Source: Gemmatimonadaceae bacterium (lineage in GTDB: Bacteria > Gemmatimonadota > Gemmatimonadetes > Gemmatimonadales > Gemmatimonadaceae). From it: a DNA stretch of 64,000 bases. The translations under genes were made by a program, and so were the position numbers. How positions within the stretch are numbered: position 1 is the first letter of the stretch; the number at the start of each line of letters is the position of its first letter. The stretch is taken from contig JABAQJ010000008.1 of assembly GCA_019186945.1 (NCBI GenBank), positions 230,668 through 294,667 of the forward strand, in the 5' to 3' direction. Below, one piece after another: positions 27,231 to 35,674 of the stretch. The notes below the pieces were generated by a model that did not search any database, was not told the DNA's origin, and worked only from the letters and a program-made list of their open reading frames with translations.

Positions 27231-28363
27231 GCAGGCCGTACGACGTCATCGTCGTCGGACTCGGCGTCATGGGATGCGCCGCGGCATACACGCTTGCCCG
27301 CCGCGGTCATCGCGTCCTCGGACTGGACCGATTCGTTCCCCCGCACCAGAATGGCTCGTCGCATGGCAACACGCGAATGATCCGCGAGGCGTATTTCGAG
27401 GATCCGCTGTATGTGCCTCTGGTCCGGCGCGCCTATCAGCTTTGGGAAGAGCTGGGACGGGACGCGGGCGGCAAGACATTTCTTCGCAAGACGGGTGGCG
27501 TGTACATCGGGCCCCCGGAGAGCGCCACGGTCACTGGCGCCCTCGACAGCGCCATGCGGTACCGCATTCCGCACGAAGTGCTGTCCGCAGGGAAACTGCA
27601 CAGGCGATTTCCGAGTCTGACCCCATTTGACGACTGGGTCGGCGTGTTGGAGCTGCGCGCCGGTGTACTGTTCGCCGAGCCTATCATCGAAGCGTACCTT
27701 GAGCTGGCACGGCTGAAGGGCGCAGAGTTCAAGGTCGGCGATCCGGTCCGCAGCGTGGAGCCCGCGGGAGGATCGGTGCGAGTCGCCACGGAGCAAGCCG
27801 TCTACGAAGCGCCGCAGGCGATCGTTGCGGCGGGAGCCTGGATGCCACAACTGCTCGGCGACCTGTCGCTCCCTCTCACGATCGAGCGACAAGTCTCGCA
27901 CTGGTTCGATCCCTCGCGCGACGAAGCGTCCTTCGGCATGGACCGCATGCCCGTCACGATCTGGGAGTACAAGGAAAGCCAGTACTTCTTCAGTCTGCCC
28001 GACGCGGGTGACGGCGTGAAAGTGGGACTCCACCACGGCGGGGCGATCACCACGCCCGACGACGTCGATCGCACCGTCTCGGCCGACGAACTGGCGCGGA
28101 TCAGCGACATGCTGCGCCGCTTCATGCCGTACGCGAAGGGGCACCATCGCGGGTCGGTGACGTGTCTATACACGAATACACCGGATGGCGACTTCATCGT
28201 CGACCGGCATCCGGCAATCCCCGGCGTAATCGTGATGAGTCCCTGTTCCGGGCATGGATTCAAGTTCGCGAGCGTGTTGGCCGAGTGCGTCGCCGATCTA
28301 CTGGCCGACCGGGCACCGGCCTTCGACGTGTCCGCGTTCTCGCTGGCACGTTTCGCGAAATAG
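27227..28363 (+). CDS. Sarcosine oxidase / N-methyl amino acid oxidase family flavoenzyme
   Basis: A 378-residue FAD oxidase of the monomeric sarcosine oxidase (SoxA/SolA) family, which oxidatively demethylates N-methyl amino acids and releases formaldehyde and peroxide. The N-terminus has the Rossmann signature VIVVGLGVMGCAAA. C313 in TCLYTNTPDG is the position of covalent FAD attachment in Bacillus sarcosine oxidase. HRxxSHGNTRMIRE and the substrate-loop segments are also present. The substrate could be sarcosine, N-methyltryptophan or pipecolate. It is coupled to the upstream small Cys/His gene. It converges on the D-threonine aldolase-type gene 24 bases away. Confidence 0.9.
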   Translation: MSRPYDVIVVGLGVMGCAAAYTLARRGHRVLGLDRFVPPHQNGSSHGNTRMIREAYFEDPLYVPLVRRAYQLWEELGRDAGGKTFLRKTGGVYIGPPESATVTGALDSAMRYRIPHEVLSAGKLHRRFPSLTPFDDWVGVLELRAGVLFAEPIIEAYLELARLKGAEFKVGDPVRSVEPAGGSVRVATEQAVYEAPQAIVAAGAWMPQLLGDLSLPLTIERQVSHWFDPSRDEASFGMDRMPVTIWEYKESQYFFSLPDAGDGVKVGLHHGGAITTPDDVDRTVSADELARISDMLRRFMPYAKGHHRGSVTCLYTNTPDGDFIVDRHPAIPGVIVMSPCSGHGFKFASVLAECVADLLADRAPAFDVSAFSLARFAK

Positions 28364-28386
28364 CCGAACGCGCGTGCGACTGGCTT

Positions 28387-29523
28387 TCAACCTGACTTGG
28401 CTGCCGCTTTGCCCAGCGATCCCGCGGGTGGCGCTCCGCCACGACCGCGGGCGTCGACGGGCCACGTCTCTTTCACTTCGTCGTTGCGGACGCCGATCAT
28501 AGTGTCGTTCAGGTGAACGACGACGCACACGTGGTTGGGAACGAGTCGTACCTGCTCTCCAACCCGCGGCCGCCACGACGTGCCGCTCACATCCAGCACG
28601 CCATGTTCCTCCGACATTCGTACGACCACCGCGTCAGGGCGATCGATCGGCGCGCCGAAGCCCTCGCCGGCGACGCCCCGCAATGGCTCCCTGCCTAACG
28701 CCTTGCTCCCCGCGTCGATGACCGCCTGTCCGGGAACCGCCGTGCTCACGACTGTCGCGAGAACCGTGAACGCGCAGTCTTCCCACTCGCAGGCGCCGAT
28801 CTCGGCCGTCCCCCGATCGTTGTAGACGTACGTTCCTGGCCGGATTTCCGTCACGCCGGCGATCTCGTGCGACCGCCACACGGTCGGTGTCGATCCGCCG
28901 CTCACGACCGGCGGCCGGCAGCCGGCCGATTCCAGGCGCTCCAGGGAGCGCGTGAGGTCCGCCCGCAGTCGGGCCAGGCCTTCCTCCTGGTCGGCGATGC
29001 GCTCGCGGATGTGTCCCGGGTAGAAGGCAACGCCGCGGTATTCCAGGGACTTGCATCGTTCGATCTGGCGGATAAGGGCGATGGCGTCATCCACGCCGGT
29101 GACGCCAACGCGGCGCATCCCCACGTCGATTTCCACGTAGACGCCGACTTCGCGACCGGCCGACGCGGCGGCATCAGCCAGCTGCATCACGGCTTCGGGC
29201 GAGTCGAGCGACACGGTGAGGCGCACGTCTGCTGGCAGGGCCATCGCGCGTGACAGTTTGCCGCGTCCGAGGAGTGGATATGCGAGCAGGAGGTCCGTCG
29301 CGACAGCGCTCATGGTTTCCAGTTCGCGTGGTGTCGCGCACGTCAGGCCGGCGGCACCCAGTCGCACCTGAGCGGAAGCAACGCGAACGGACTTGTGCGT
29401 CTTCACGTGCGGTCGCAGCGCCAGGCCGTGACGCGTCGTGTAGCGCGCCATGCGGTCCAGGTTGGCCTCCAGTCGATCCAGGTCGACGATAGCCGCCGGT
29501 GTCTCGATGTCGCTCAGTACCAT
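28387..29523 (-). CDS. D-threonine aldolase / D-serine ammonia-lyase-type PLP enzyme
   Basis: 378 residues with a fold-type III PLP (alanine racemase-like N-terminal barrel) domain. The PLP lysine lies in RPHVKTHKS near the N-terminus, and YVEIDVGMRRVGV lies mid-barrel. The C-terminal beta domain has the family's zinc site, visible in LVPNHVCVVVHLND (His and Cys close together) typical of D-serine dehydratase and D-threonine aldolase. Substrate preference cannot be told from sequence. ATG 29521-29523 is preceded by GGAAGG. It overlaps the DASS transporter gene end by 10 bases on the same strand, so a transporter and D-amino-acid enzyme unit is likely. A longer reading of the frame upstream runs inside the transporter gene and is rejected. 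Confidence 0.88.
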   Translation of the reverse strand: MVLSDIETPAAIVDLDRLEANLDRMARYTTRHGLALRPHVKTHKSVRVASAQVRLGAAGLTCATPRELETMSAVATDLLLAYPLLGRGKLSRAMALPADVRLTVSLDSPEAVMQLADAAASAGREVGVYVEIDVGMRRVGVTGVDDAIALIRQIERCKSLEYRGVAFYPGHIRERIADQEEGLARLRADLTRSLERLESAGCRPPVVSGGSTPTVWRSHEIAGVTEIRPGTYVYNDRGTAEIGACEWEDCAFTVLATVVSTAVPGQAVIDAGSKALGREPLRGVAGEGFGAPIDRPDAVVVRMSEEHGVLDVSGTSWRPRVGEQVRLVPNHVCVVVHLNDTMIGVRNDEVKETWPVDARGRGGAPPAGSLGKAAAKSG

Positions 29524-30983
29524 CCCAGAACCTTCCACCAGCCAAGTCCGAGTACGGTCCAGACTGAAATCGTCACCAGGGACACTATGAAGCCAAGTCG
29601 CCACCACTCGCGCTGCGTCGTGTAGTGGGCTCCGAAGTAGATGGGTGCCGGAGTCGTGCCGTAGTGCGTGAGGCAGGCGCTGAGGTTCGAGAAGTACGCC
29701 AGCATCAGCACGGCCAGGAGTGGTGGCGCGCCGGCGGCAACCACGACGACGAGGAAGGGCGTGTACATCGCCGTCGCGTGCGCTGTGATGCTGGCGAACC
29801 CGTAGTGCGCGTAGAAGTACACGAGGAGAAGGATCGCCAGCGCCGCCCCCCATGCCATCCCGCTCGTATATCCGGCGGTCAGTTCCGCGAATCGCTTCGT
29901 CAGGCCAGTCTCGCCCAACGCCTCCGCCATTCGCACCAGCCCACCGTACCAGATGAACACATCCCACGCGGGTTTCTCTCCGACGACCTCGTCCCACGAC
30001 AGCACCTTCATCGCCAGCAGGACGCAAACGCCGAACAGCGCAACGACCGCGTAGTTGATCCGGTGCACGGACATCGTCATCCACAGTCCGGCGACGAGCG
30101 CGAACACCGCCATCGTCACCCGTTCGTCCCGCGACATAGGTCCCATGCGCGCGAGTTCGGCGCGCGCGATCTCCGTCGCGTGCGGCGTGTGCGTGACGTC
30201 GGGCGGAAACAGCTTGTAGATGACTAATGGTACGAGAAGTAACGACGCAATGCCGGGCACGATGCCGCCGACGATCCATCTCGTGTACGTGAGTTCGATC
30301 CCCGTGGTGGCCGCGGCGAACTTGGCGATCAGCACGTTCGACGCCTGTCCCGTCAGGTACATGGTGCTGCAGACGACGTCGCTCTGGTAGACGGCGACCA
30401 TCAGGAACGCGCCAAGACGCCGTCGTGTGGGCCCGGGATGCGACTCGTAGGCGTCGGCCAGGCTGTCCGTGACCGGGAAGATGACGCCCCCGGCGCGCGC
30501 GCCGTTCGACGGTACGAACGATGCCAGCAGCGCGTCCGTGGAGACAAGCGCGTAGGAGAGGCCGAGCGATCGCCTGCCCAGCGCGCGAATGAACAGGAAC
30601 GCGATCCGCCGGCCCAGACCCGTGCGAATCACGGCCCGCGAAATGAAGAAAGCGCAGAGCACCATCCAAACGATCGGGTCCGCATACCCCTTGAGCGCAT
30701 CCGTCGGCGTCATCGTCCCCGTAAGCGCCAGCGCCGTAACTCCGAACAGCACGATCGAGCTTGCCGGCGCCGGGCGTGCGATCGACCCGACGATAGTAGC
30801 CGTGAAGATCGCGAGCAGGCGCCAACTGGCCGGGGTGATTCCGTCCGGGAGTGGGGCAAGCAGGATGAGAACCGCGGTCCCGATCACGATCGCCCATCGC
30901 CACAGAGCACCCTCGGGTTCGGGTTTGCTGGGACGCATCGGAGGAAGGGCCGCCGGTTCGGCCAAGCGGGTCGAAGTCGCCAT
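29514..30983 (-). CDS. DASS-family dicarboxylate/sodium symporter
   Basis: A 489-residue membrane protein of the divalent anion:sodium symporter family (SLC13/CitT), moving di- or tricarboxylates into the cell. It has about 11 hydrophobic segments. Family signatures are LASFVPSNGARAG in the first half and the matching LSACLTHYGTTPAPI stretch in the second, corresponding to the S-N-T binding motifs of the inverted repeats. ATG 30981-30983 is chosen by family length. Its stop overlaps the D-threonine aldolase-type gene by 10 bases. The two are therefore likely cotranscribed, though a dicarboxylate carrier and a D-amino-acid enzyme make an unusual pair. It is divergent from the ECF sigma operon. 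Confidence 0.9.
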   Translation of the reverse strand: MATSTRLAEPAALPPMRPSKPEPEGALWRWAIVIGTAVLILLAPLPDGITPASWRLLAIFTATIVGSIARPAPASSIVLFGVTALALTGTMTPTDALKGYADPIVWMVLCAFFISRAVIRTGLGRRIAFLFIRALGRRSLGLSYALVSTDALLASFVPSNGARAGGVIFPVTDSLADAYESHPGPTRRRLGAFLMVAVYQSDVVCSTMYLTGQASNVLIAKFAAATTGIELTYTRWIVGGIVPGIASLLLVPLVIYKLFPPDVTHTPHATEIARAELARMGPMSRDERVTMAVFALVAGLWMTMSVHRINYAVVALFGVCVLLAMKVLSWDEVVGEKPAWDVFIWYGGLVRMAEALGETGLTKRFAELTAGYTSGMAWGAALAILLLVYFYAHYGFASITAHATAMYTPFLVVVVAAGAPPLLAVLMLAYFSNLSACLTHYGTTPAPIYFGAHYTTQREWWRLGFIVSLVTISVWTVLGLGWWKVLGWY

Positions 30984-31146
30984 GGCGGCAGAATATGCAG
31001 CGCCATCCCGCTGGCCGTGAGGCACGCCGCCCAGAGGCGACGACGCTGCTGCCGCCTGGTTCGACGCGGGGCGACGCAACCGTTAGCGTGTTCGTCGTGT
31101 CACACGCCCGAACCAGACGATCAGTGGATCGCCAACGCGGCCACTC

Positions 31147-31150
31147 GGAG
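31147..31150 (+). promoter_or_regulatory. Ribosome binding site for the ECF sigma factor GTG
   Basis: GGAG lies nine bases before the GTG at 31160, which begins the sigma region. An earlier in-frame start would add residues with no sigma homology. Confidence 0.5.
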
Positions 31151-31159
31151 ACCGACGCG

Positions 31160-31705
31160 GTGAACGAAGCTGAGCTGATCGCACGCGCCGCGGGCGGGGA
31201 CCGGGTTGCGCAACGGGCCCTCTACGACTCCCACGTGGATCGCGTGTATCGCCTGGCATACCGGTTGGCGGGCGACGAGGATCTTGCCCGTGACTTCACG
31301 CAGGAAACATTCATTCGTGCATTCGAACGGCTGTCCGGATTCAGAGGGGAAGCGCGACTGAGTACCTGGCTTCATGCCATCGCGACGACGGTGTCGCTGA
31401 ACGGGCTCCGGAAAGTACGCCGCATCGGTACTCGCGAGACGGCGATCGAGGAGGTGGACTCCTCGGGCGTGATGGGCCCGGACTCGGCGGAGCCGGATCT
31501 CCGGGAGGCGCTGCAGAAAGCAATCGACAGGCTTCCCGCGGGTTATCGAGCGGTGTTCCTGATGCACGACGTGGAGGGTTATACGCACGAGGAAATTGGC
31601 GAGGCGCTGGGTATCCAGCCGGGCACGTCCAAGGCGCAGCTGTTTCGGGCGCGTGGACGCTTGCGGGAGTGGCTGGCGCCGTTCGCAGGAGTATGGAGCG
31701 CATGA
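31160..31705 (+). CDS. ECF-type RNA polymerase sigma factor
   Basis: A 181-residue extracytoplasmic-function sigma-70. Region 2 spans about residues 20-90 (YRLAYRLAGDEDLARDFTQETFIRAF, then STWLHAIATTVSLN). Region 4 spans 125-175 (LPAGYRAVFLMHDVEGYTHEEIGEALG, with the HTH). Region 4 ends in RGRLREWL. There is no zinc or C-terminal extension. Start GTG 31160 follows a GGAG site nine bases away. Its stop overlaps the ATG of the anti-sigma-like gene (31702), typical of sigma/anti-sigma pairs. It probably controls its own operon; no promoter consensus could be confirmed. Confidence 0.93.
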   Translation: MNEAELIARAAGGDRVAQRALYDSHVDRVYRLAYRLAGDEDLARDFTQETFIRAFERLSGFRGEARLSTWLHAIATTVSLNGLRKVRRIGTRETAIEEVDSSGVMGPDSAEPDLREALQKAIDRLPAGYRAVFLMHDVEGYTHEEIGEALGIQPGTSKAQLFRARGRLREWLAPFAGVWSA

Positions 31706-32331
31706 CCGACGAGGAGCGATTCGACGCGTGGTTGCAGCAGGTGGCGGGCGAGTACCATCGCCCGGGGCGTGTACCGCGCGACGAGATGTGGACCGCGATA
31801 GAACAGGGACTGGCGAATGCGTCGACGAGAAGACGCGGACTTCGCAGGCCGCGGACGTGGCCGGCGTATGCAGTCGCGGCGGCGTTGCTGCTGGCGATCG
31901 GCCTCGGGTCCGGTTACTGGTGGGCGGGCCGCGCCCGTCCCGATCCGTCGCGGCAAACCATGACGGCTGGCCTGGCCACGGCCGGGTTCACGGGAACGTT
32001 CGATGCGGCCCTGCAGACGCACATGGCTAACGCCGAGGCGTTCCTGGTCGCGTACCGCGGCGGGGCACCAGCGGGCTCCGATGTCCATGTTCGCGAGTGG
32101 GCCCGCGACGTGTTAGGCACCACCCGATTGATGATGGATGCGTCGGCAGCCGTGGATCCCGCGCGTCGCCTGCTGCTCCAGGACCTCGAACTCGTGCTCG
32201 TCCAGATCGTGCAGTTGCCGGACAGCGCGCCGGCTGCAGACCGCGTACTGATCGACCGCTCGCTCAAACGCGAGCACCTGTTGACCCGCCTCCGTACGTC
32301 AATCCCTGCCGGGGTCTTTGGTGGATCCTAG
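31702..32331 (+). CDS. Anti-sigma-factor-like single-pass membrane protein
   Basis: 209 residues, start ATGA overlapping the sigma stop. The cytoplasmic part (about residues 1-50) begins ERFDAWLQQVAGEYHRPG and includes PRDEMWTAIEQGL. This arrangement is common in Gemmatimonadota anti-sigma genes but has no HxxxCxxC zinc motif. One transmembrane helix is at about 53-75. The outer part (about 78-209) is helical. The anti-sigma role is inferred from position and topology rather than from sequence similarity. Twelve bases separate its stop from the first HEAT gene. Confidence 0.8.
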   Translation: MTDEERFDAWLQQVAGEYHRPGRVPRDEMWTAIEQGLANASTRRRGLRRPRTWPAYAVAAALLLAIGLGSGYWWAGRARPDPSRQTMTAGLATAGFTGTFDAALQTHMANAEAFLVAYRGGAPAGSDVHVREWARDVLGTTRLMMDASAAVDPARRLLLQDLELVLVQIVQLPDSAPAADRVLIDRSLKREHLLTRLRTSIPAGVFGGS

Positions 32332-32343
32332 GAGCGTGTTCAT

Positions 32344-33834
32344 ATGAAGCCCCCCTGTTTCCGACTGCTCGTCCCGCTGCTGGTGGTGACGTGCGCGGCC
32401 GCCACGGCGGCAGGCGCGCAGGGCCGCAGTCGGTTCCCACGCGCGAAGGACACACACGTCGAGCCGCGCTATCCTGCCGCCCCGGAGGAGGCCGCGCTCC
32501 CGGATGGATATCCCGAGCGGAACTTCGGTGCCGACTGGCGCTACCGGTCGTTCCCAGGCGATGTCCAGGACTCTCCTGCCGATTCTCTTTATCGTCGCGC
32601 CCGGGAGGCGCTGGGCCGTGGCGACTATCGCAATGCCGCGTCGCTGTTCGACCAGATCACGACGCGGTACCCGAAGACGCGCTATGCCGGCGACGCTCTC
32701 TACTTCCGGGCATTCGCGTTGTATCGCGCCGGCGACACTGGGGACCTGCGGACGGCGCTGTCGAGTCTGGAAACGCTGTCCAGGGCGTATCCGGAATCGC
32801 GCGTACAGGGGGACGCTCGCACACTGCGAGTGCGCATCTGCGGCGAACTCGCCCGGCGTGGCGACGAACGCTGCGCCACCGAGGTCGAGGATCTGGCATC
32901 CGCCGGCTCCAACCCCACCCGCGGCCGTTCGTCGCAGCAGACGCAGTGCCCTTCGGAGGACGACGACGATGACGAGCGCATCGCGGCCCTGAACGCGCTG
33001 ATGCAGATGGATGCCGATCGCGCCTTGCCGATTCTGGAGAAGGTGCTGGCTCGGCGTGACGCCTGCTCTGTCGGACTTCGCCGCAAGGCGGTGTTCCTGG
33101 TGGCGCAGAAAGCCAACCCCAGGGCCGCCGACATGCTGCTCGACGCCGCCAAGACGGATCCCGATCGGGAGGTGCGCGGCCTGGCGCTCTTCTGGCTGGG
33201 CCAGATGCGCGATGAGCGCGCCGTGGCGATGCTCGAAGACGTCCTCAAGAACGCGACCGATGGCGAGTTGCAGGACAAGGCGATCTTCGGTCTTTCCCAG
33301 CACAACAGCGAGCGTGCCCAGCAAGCGCTGCGGGATGCCGCGCTCAACACGTCGCTGTCTCGCGATCGTCGCGAGCAGGCAATCTTCTGGCTCGGGCAGC
33401 AGCGTGGCGGCGCCAACGCCGGCTTCCTCCGCGATCTCTACGAGAAAATCGACGATCCGGCGCTGAAGGAGAAGATAGTGTTCGCTGCGTCCCGACATCG
33501 GAGCCCGGAGACCAAGTCGTGGATACTCGGCATAGTGTCCAACGAACGCGAGAGCACGGCGCTGCGAAAGAACGCGCTCTTCCTTGCGTCCCGCACGCGT
33601 ACGGTCTCGACCGAGGAACTAGGCAAACTGTACGCACAGCTTCGCGACAAGGAAATGAAGGAGCAGGTCATCTTCGCGCTTTCGCAGCGGCGGGACTCCG
33701 AGGCGGTGGATCGCCTGCTGGACATCGCCCGCAACGAGAAAGATGCAGAACTGCGCAAGAGAGCCATCTTCTGGCTCTCGCAGTCGAAAGATCCACGAGT
33801 TGCCAGGTTCCTGGAGGAACTGATCTCGAGATGA
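32344..33834 (+). CDS. Exported TPR/HEAT-repeat protein, first of pair
   Basis: A 496-residue protein with a signal peptide (RLLVPLLVVTCAAATAAGAQG). A TPR-like segment (about 80-175) resembles BamD/YbgF tetratricopeptides. An acidic run at 205-211 follows, then about eight HEAT repeats from 213 to the end. The repeats carry a near-constant inner core, A-[IVL]-F-x-L-[AGS]-Q, for example ALFWLGQ, AIFGLSQ, AIFWLGQ, VIFALSQ and AIFWLSQ. It overlaps no partner and carries no catalytic motif, so it is a binding scaffold. A GGAG site lies nine bases before ATG 32344. It is the third gene of the sigma operon and overlaps the next gene by four bases. Confidence 0.85.
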   Translation: MKPPCFRLLVPLLVVTCAAATAAGAQGRSRFPRAKDTHVEPRYPAAPEEAALPDGYPERNFGADWRYRSFPGDVQDSPADSLYRRAREALGRGDYRNAASLFDQITTRYPKTRYAGDALYFRAFALYRAGDTGDLRTALSSLETLSRAYPESRVQGDARTLRVRICGELARRGDERCATEVEDLASAGSNPTRGRSSQQTQCPSEDDDDDERIAALNALMQMDADRALPILEKVLARRDACSVGLRRKAVFLVAQKANPRAADMLLDAAKTDPDREVRGLALFWLGQMRDERAVAMLEDVLKNATDGELQDKAIFGLSQHNSERAQQALRDAALNTSLSRDRREQAIFWLGQQRGGANAGFLRDLYEKIDDPALKEKIVFAASRHRSPETKSWILGIVSNERESTALRKNALFLASRTRTVSTEELGKLYAQLRDKEMKEQVIFALSQRRDSEAVDRLLDIARNEKDAELRKRAIFWLSQSKDPRVARFLEELISR

Positions 33835-34640
33835 TCATTCCATCGCGCAGGCCACGCCTGGTCGCGAGCGCGCTGTTCGCCGCGTGGGCTCGTCTGGCGA
33901 CCGCGCAATCGATCGACGACGCGGTTGCGAAAACGCGGGACGGACAAGTCCGGTTCAGTTTCGCGTTGCGCGAAGGAGTGTGCGGGAATGGGAGTGGCAT
34001 CACGACGCCACGTCGCGGGGAGTCGACGGATCTCCGAAAAGGGAGCAGTCGGTCATCCCGGGACGTGGAGTACGACGTCGAGTGCGAACCTGGACCAGGC
34101 AGAGTGGTGCTGGACGTCGAACGTGGAGCCGTGACCGCGCTTCGCTTTCACGTGGGTGGCCGGTGGCGACAGAGGGACGACGCGACTGACCTCGGTATCG
34201 TGAGCGCGGCGCGCGCGTCAGGCTATTTGTTGAAGCTGGCGCAGACGGACGGCGGCCGGCCCGGTCGCGACGTGGTGTTTCCGCTGACGGTCGTCGATTC
34301 GGTGACCGTCTGGCCGTCGCTGATTGCGCTCGCGCGCGACGAATCACGTCCGAGGGAGACGCGGAAGAACGCTGTATTCTGGCTGGGGCAGGCGGCGGAA
34401 GAGCCGGCTACGCGCGGCCTCGATGATCTAGTGGGCGAGGTCACGCTCGACAGGGAGGTTCGGGAAAGCGCGATTTTCGCGCTTTCCCGGAGACCGGCGG
34501 AGGAAGGCATTCCGGCGTTGATCCGTGTCGTCAAGACGAACAAGGATCCGGCCATGCGCAAGCGGGCGCTGTTCTGGCTCGGACAATCCGGGGACCCGAG
34601 GGCCCTGGATCTGATCGAGGAACTGCTGGCGAAGCGGTAG
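33831..34640 (+). CDS. Exported HEAT-repeat protein, second of pair
   Basis: A 269-residue protein. It begins with a short exported-type N-terminus (RLVASALFAAWARLATAQS, weak signal peptide). An unassigned beta-like domain follows (about residues 30-160), with two cysteines (C51, C85 by count, possibly disulfide bonded). Three to four HEAT units (about 165-269) then repeat the same AVFWLGQ, AIFALSR and ALFWLGQ core as the preceding protein. Start ATGA overlaps the first HEAT gene's stop. The shared repeat core suggests the two come from one duplication. It ends the sigma operon; the next gene starts 158 bases on. Confidence 0.8.
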   Translation: MIIPSRRPRLVASALFAAWARLATAQSIDDAVAKTRDGQVRFSFALREGVCGNGSGITTPRRGESTDLRKGSSRSSRDVEYDVECEPGPGRVVLDVERGAVTALRFHVGGRWRQRDDATDLGIVSAARASGYLLKLAQTDGGRPGRDVVFPLTVVDSVTVWPSLIALARDESRPRETRKNAVFWLGQAAEEPATRGLDDLVGEVTLDREVRESAIFALSRRPAEEGIPALIRVVKTNKDPAMRKRALFWLGQSGDPRALDLIEELLAKR

Positions 34641-34648
34641 GCCTAACG
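34641..34648. repeat. Intergenic CGTTAGGC element (minus orientation)
   Basis: The octamer, seen on this strand as GCCTAACG, sits immediately after the stop codon of the second HEAT gene. It is one of two sites of the recurrent motif that lie outside genes; the rest are described in the findings. Confidence 0.6.
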
Positions 34649-34798
34649 ACTTTGCAGGGCGTGCGGCGACGCATGGAGTCGTCGTGCGCCGGTGCTTTGC
34701 GGACCATGCGTTCCGGCGCTAGACTTCCCGCGGTCGGGGCAGGCGGTCGCCGAAGGGATCCCGACGCAGTCACGGTTCCCCACCCAAGGACGACTTGC

Positions 34799-35674
34799 AT
34801 GGCCAGCGTCGTGTTTCTCAATGGAGAGTTTCTTCCGCGCGAGGAGGCGAAGCTGTCGGTCGACGAGCGCGGCTTCCTGTTCGGCGACGGGATCTACGAG
34901 GTCACCCGGGTCGTGGGCGGCCGCCTTTTCGAAAGCGGGCGGCACTTGAAGCGGATGTGGCGCGGCGCCCGGGAGTTGCGCCTGAACGTGACGATGTCGT
35001 CGGAGGCGTTGATCGACGCGCATCTGCGTCTGCTGCGCGAGAATGGCCTGACCGACGGCGAGGCCTACGTATACCTGCAGATCACGCGCGGCGCCGCGCC
35101 GCGCACGCATCATTTTCCGCCGGCGGGGACGCCGGTCACCGTCTACTTGTCGGCAACGCGGTTCCTGCCGCCTGACGAGAAGCGTGCGGCTGGGGTGAGC
35201 GCGGTGACTTATCCCGACTACCGCTGGTCGCGGTGCGATCTCAAGACCGTCAACCTGCTCCCGGCCGTGATGGCGAAGCAGCACGCGGCCGATCACGACG
35301 CGTTCGAGTCGATCTTCGTCCGTGGAGCGGTGCTGACGGAGGGATCGCACACCAACGTGTTCGGTGTGCTGGACGGCGAATTGCGGACGTACCCGAACTC
35401 CAATTTTGTTCTGCCGGGCGTGACGCGTGACCTGGTGGTGGAGCTGGCGAAGGGGCTCGATTTCCCGGTCAACGAGACGCCGATCTACACGCATGAGGTA
35501 CCGCAGCTGACCGAGCTGTTTCTTACGGGAACGACGAGCGACGTCATGCCGATCGTCCGACTGGACGGCGCCGTCGTCGGTGACGGGGTGCCCGGACCGA
35601 TCGCTCGGCAGCTGCACGAGGCGCTGGTCGCGCGAATGGCAGAGGCTGCGCCGCTGGGCGCCGGAGCACGATGA
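34799..35674 (+). CDS. dat: D-amino-acid aminotransferase (class IV)
   Basis: A 291-residue PLP class IV aminotransferase that interconverts D-amino acids and 2-oxo acids. DERGFLFGDGIYEV near residues 22-34 is a family signature. K149 in DLKTVNLLP is the PLP lysine. LTEGSHTNVFGV and a TGTTSDVMPI segment mark the C-terminal domain. The D-amino-acid subfamily is preferred over branched-chain IlvE because of the LFGDGIYEV stretch and overall length, but DAT versus aminodeoxychorismate lyase is not fully separable by eye. AAGGA lies eight bases before ATG 34799. The stop overlaps the asparaginase start (ATGATGA at 35671), so an operon runs to at least 38909. Confidence 0.87.
   Translation: MASVVFLNGEFLPREEAKLSVDERGFLFGDGIYEVTRVVGGRLFESGRHLKRMWRGARELRLNVTMSSEALIDAHLRLLRENGLTDGEAYVYLQITRGAAPRTHHFPPAGTPVTVYLSATRFLPPDEKRAAGVSAVTYPDYRWSRCDLKTVNLLPAVMAKQHAADHDAFESIFVRGAVLTEGSHTNVFGVLDGELRTYPNSNFVLPGVTRDLVVELAKGLDFPVNETPIYTHEVPQLTELFLTGTTSDVMPIVRLDGAVVGDGVPGPIARQLHEALVARMAEAAPLGAGAR

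Noticed and set aside
28387..30903. 838-codon reading of the D-threonine aldolase-type gene through the transporter
   Set aside because: The extra N-terminal 460 codons are the transporter gene in another frame; homology starts at ATG 29523.
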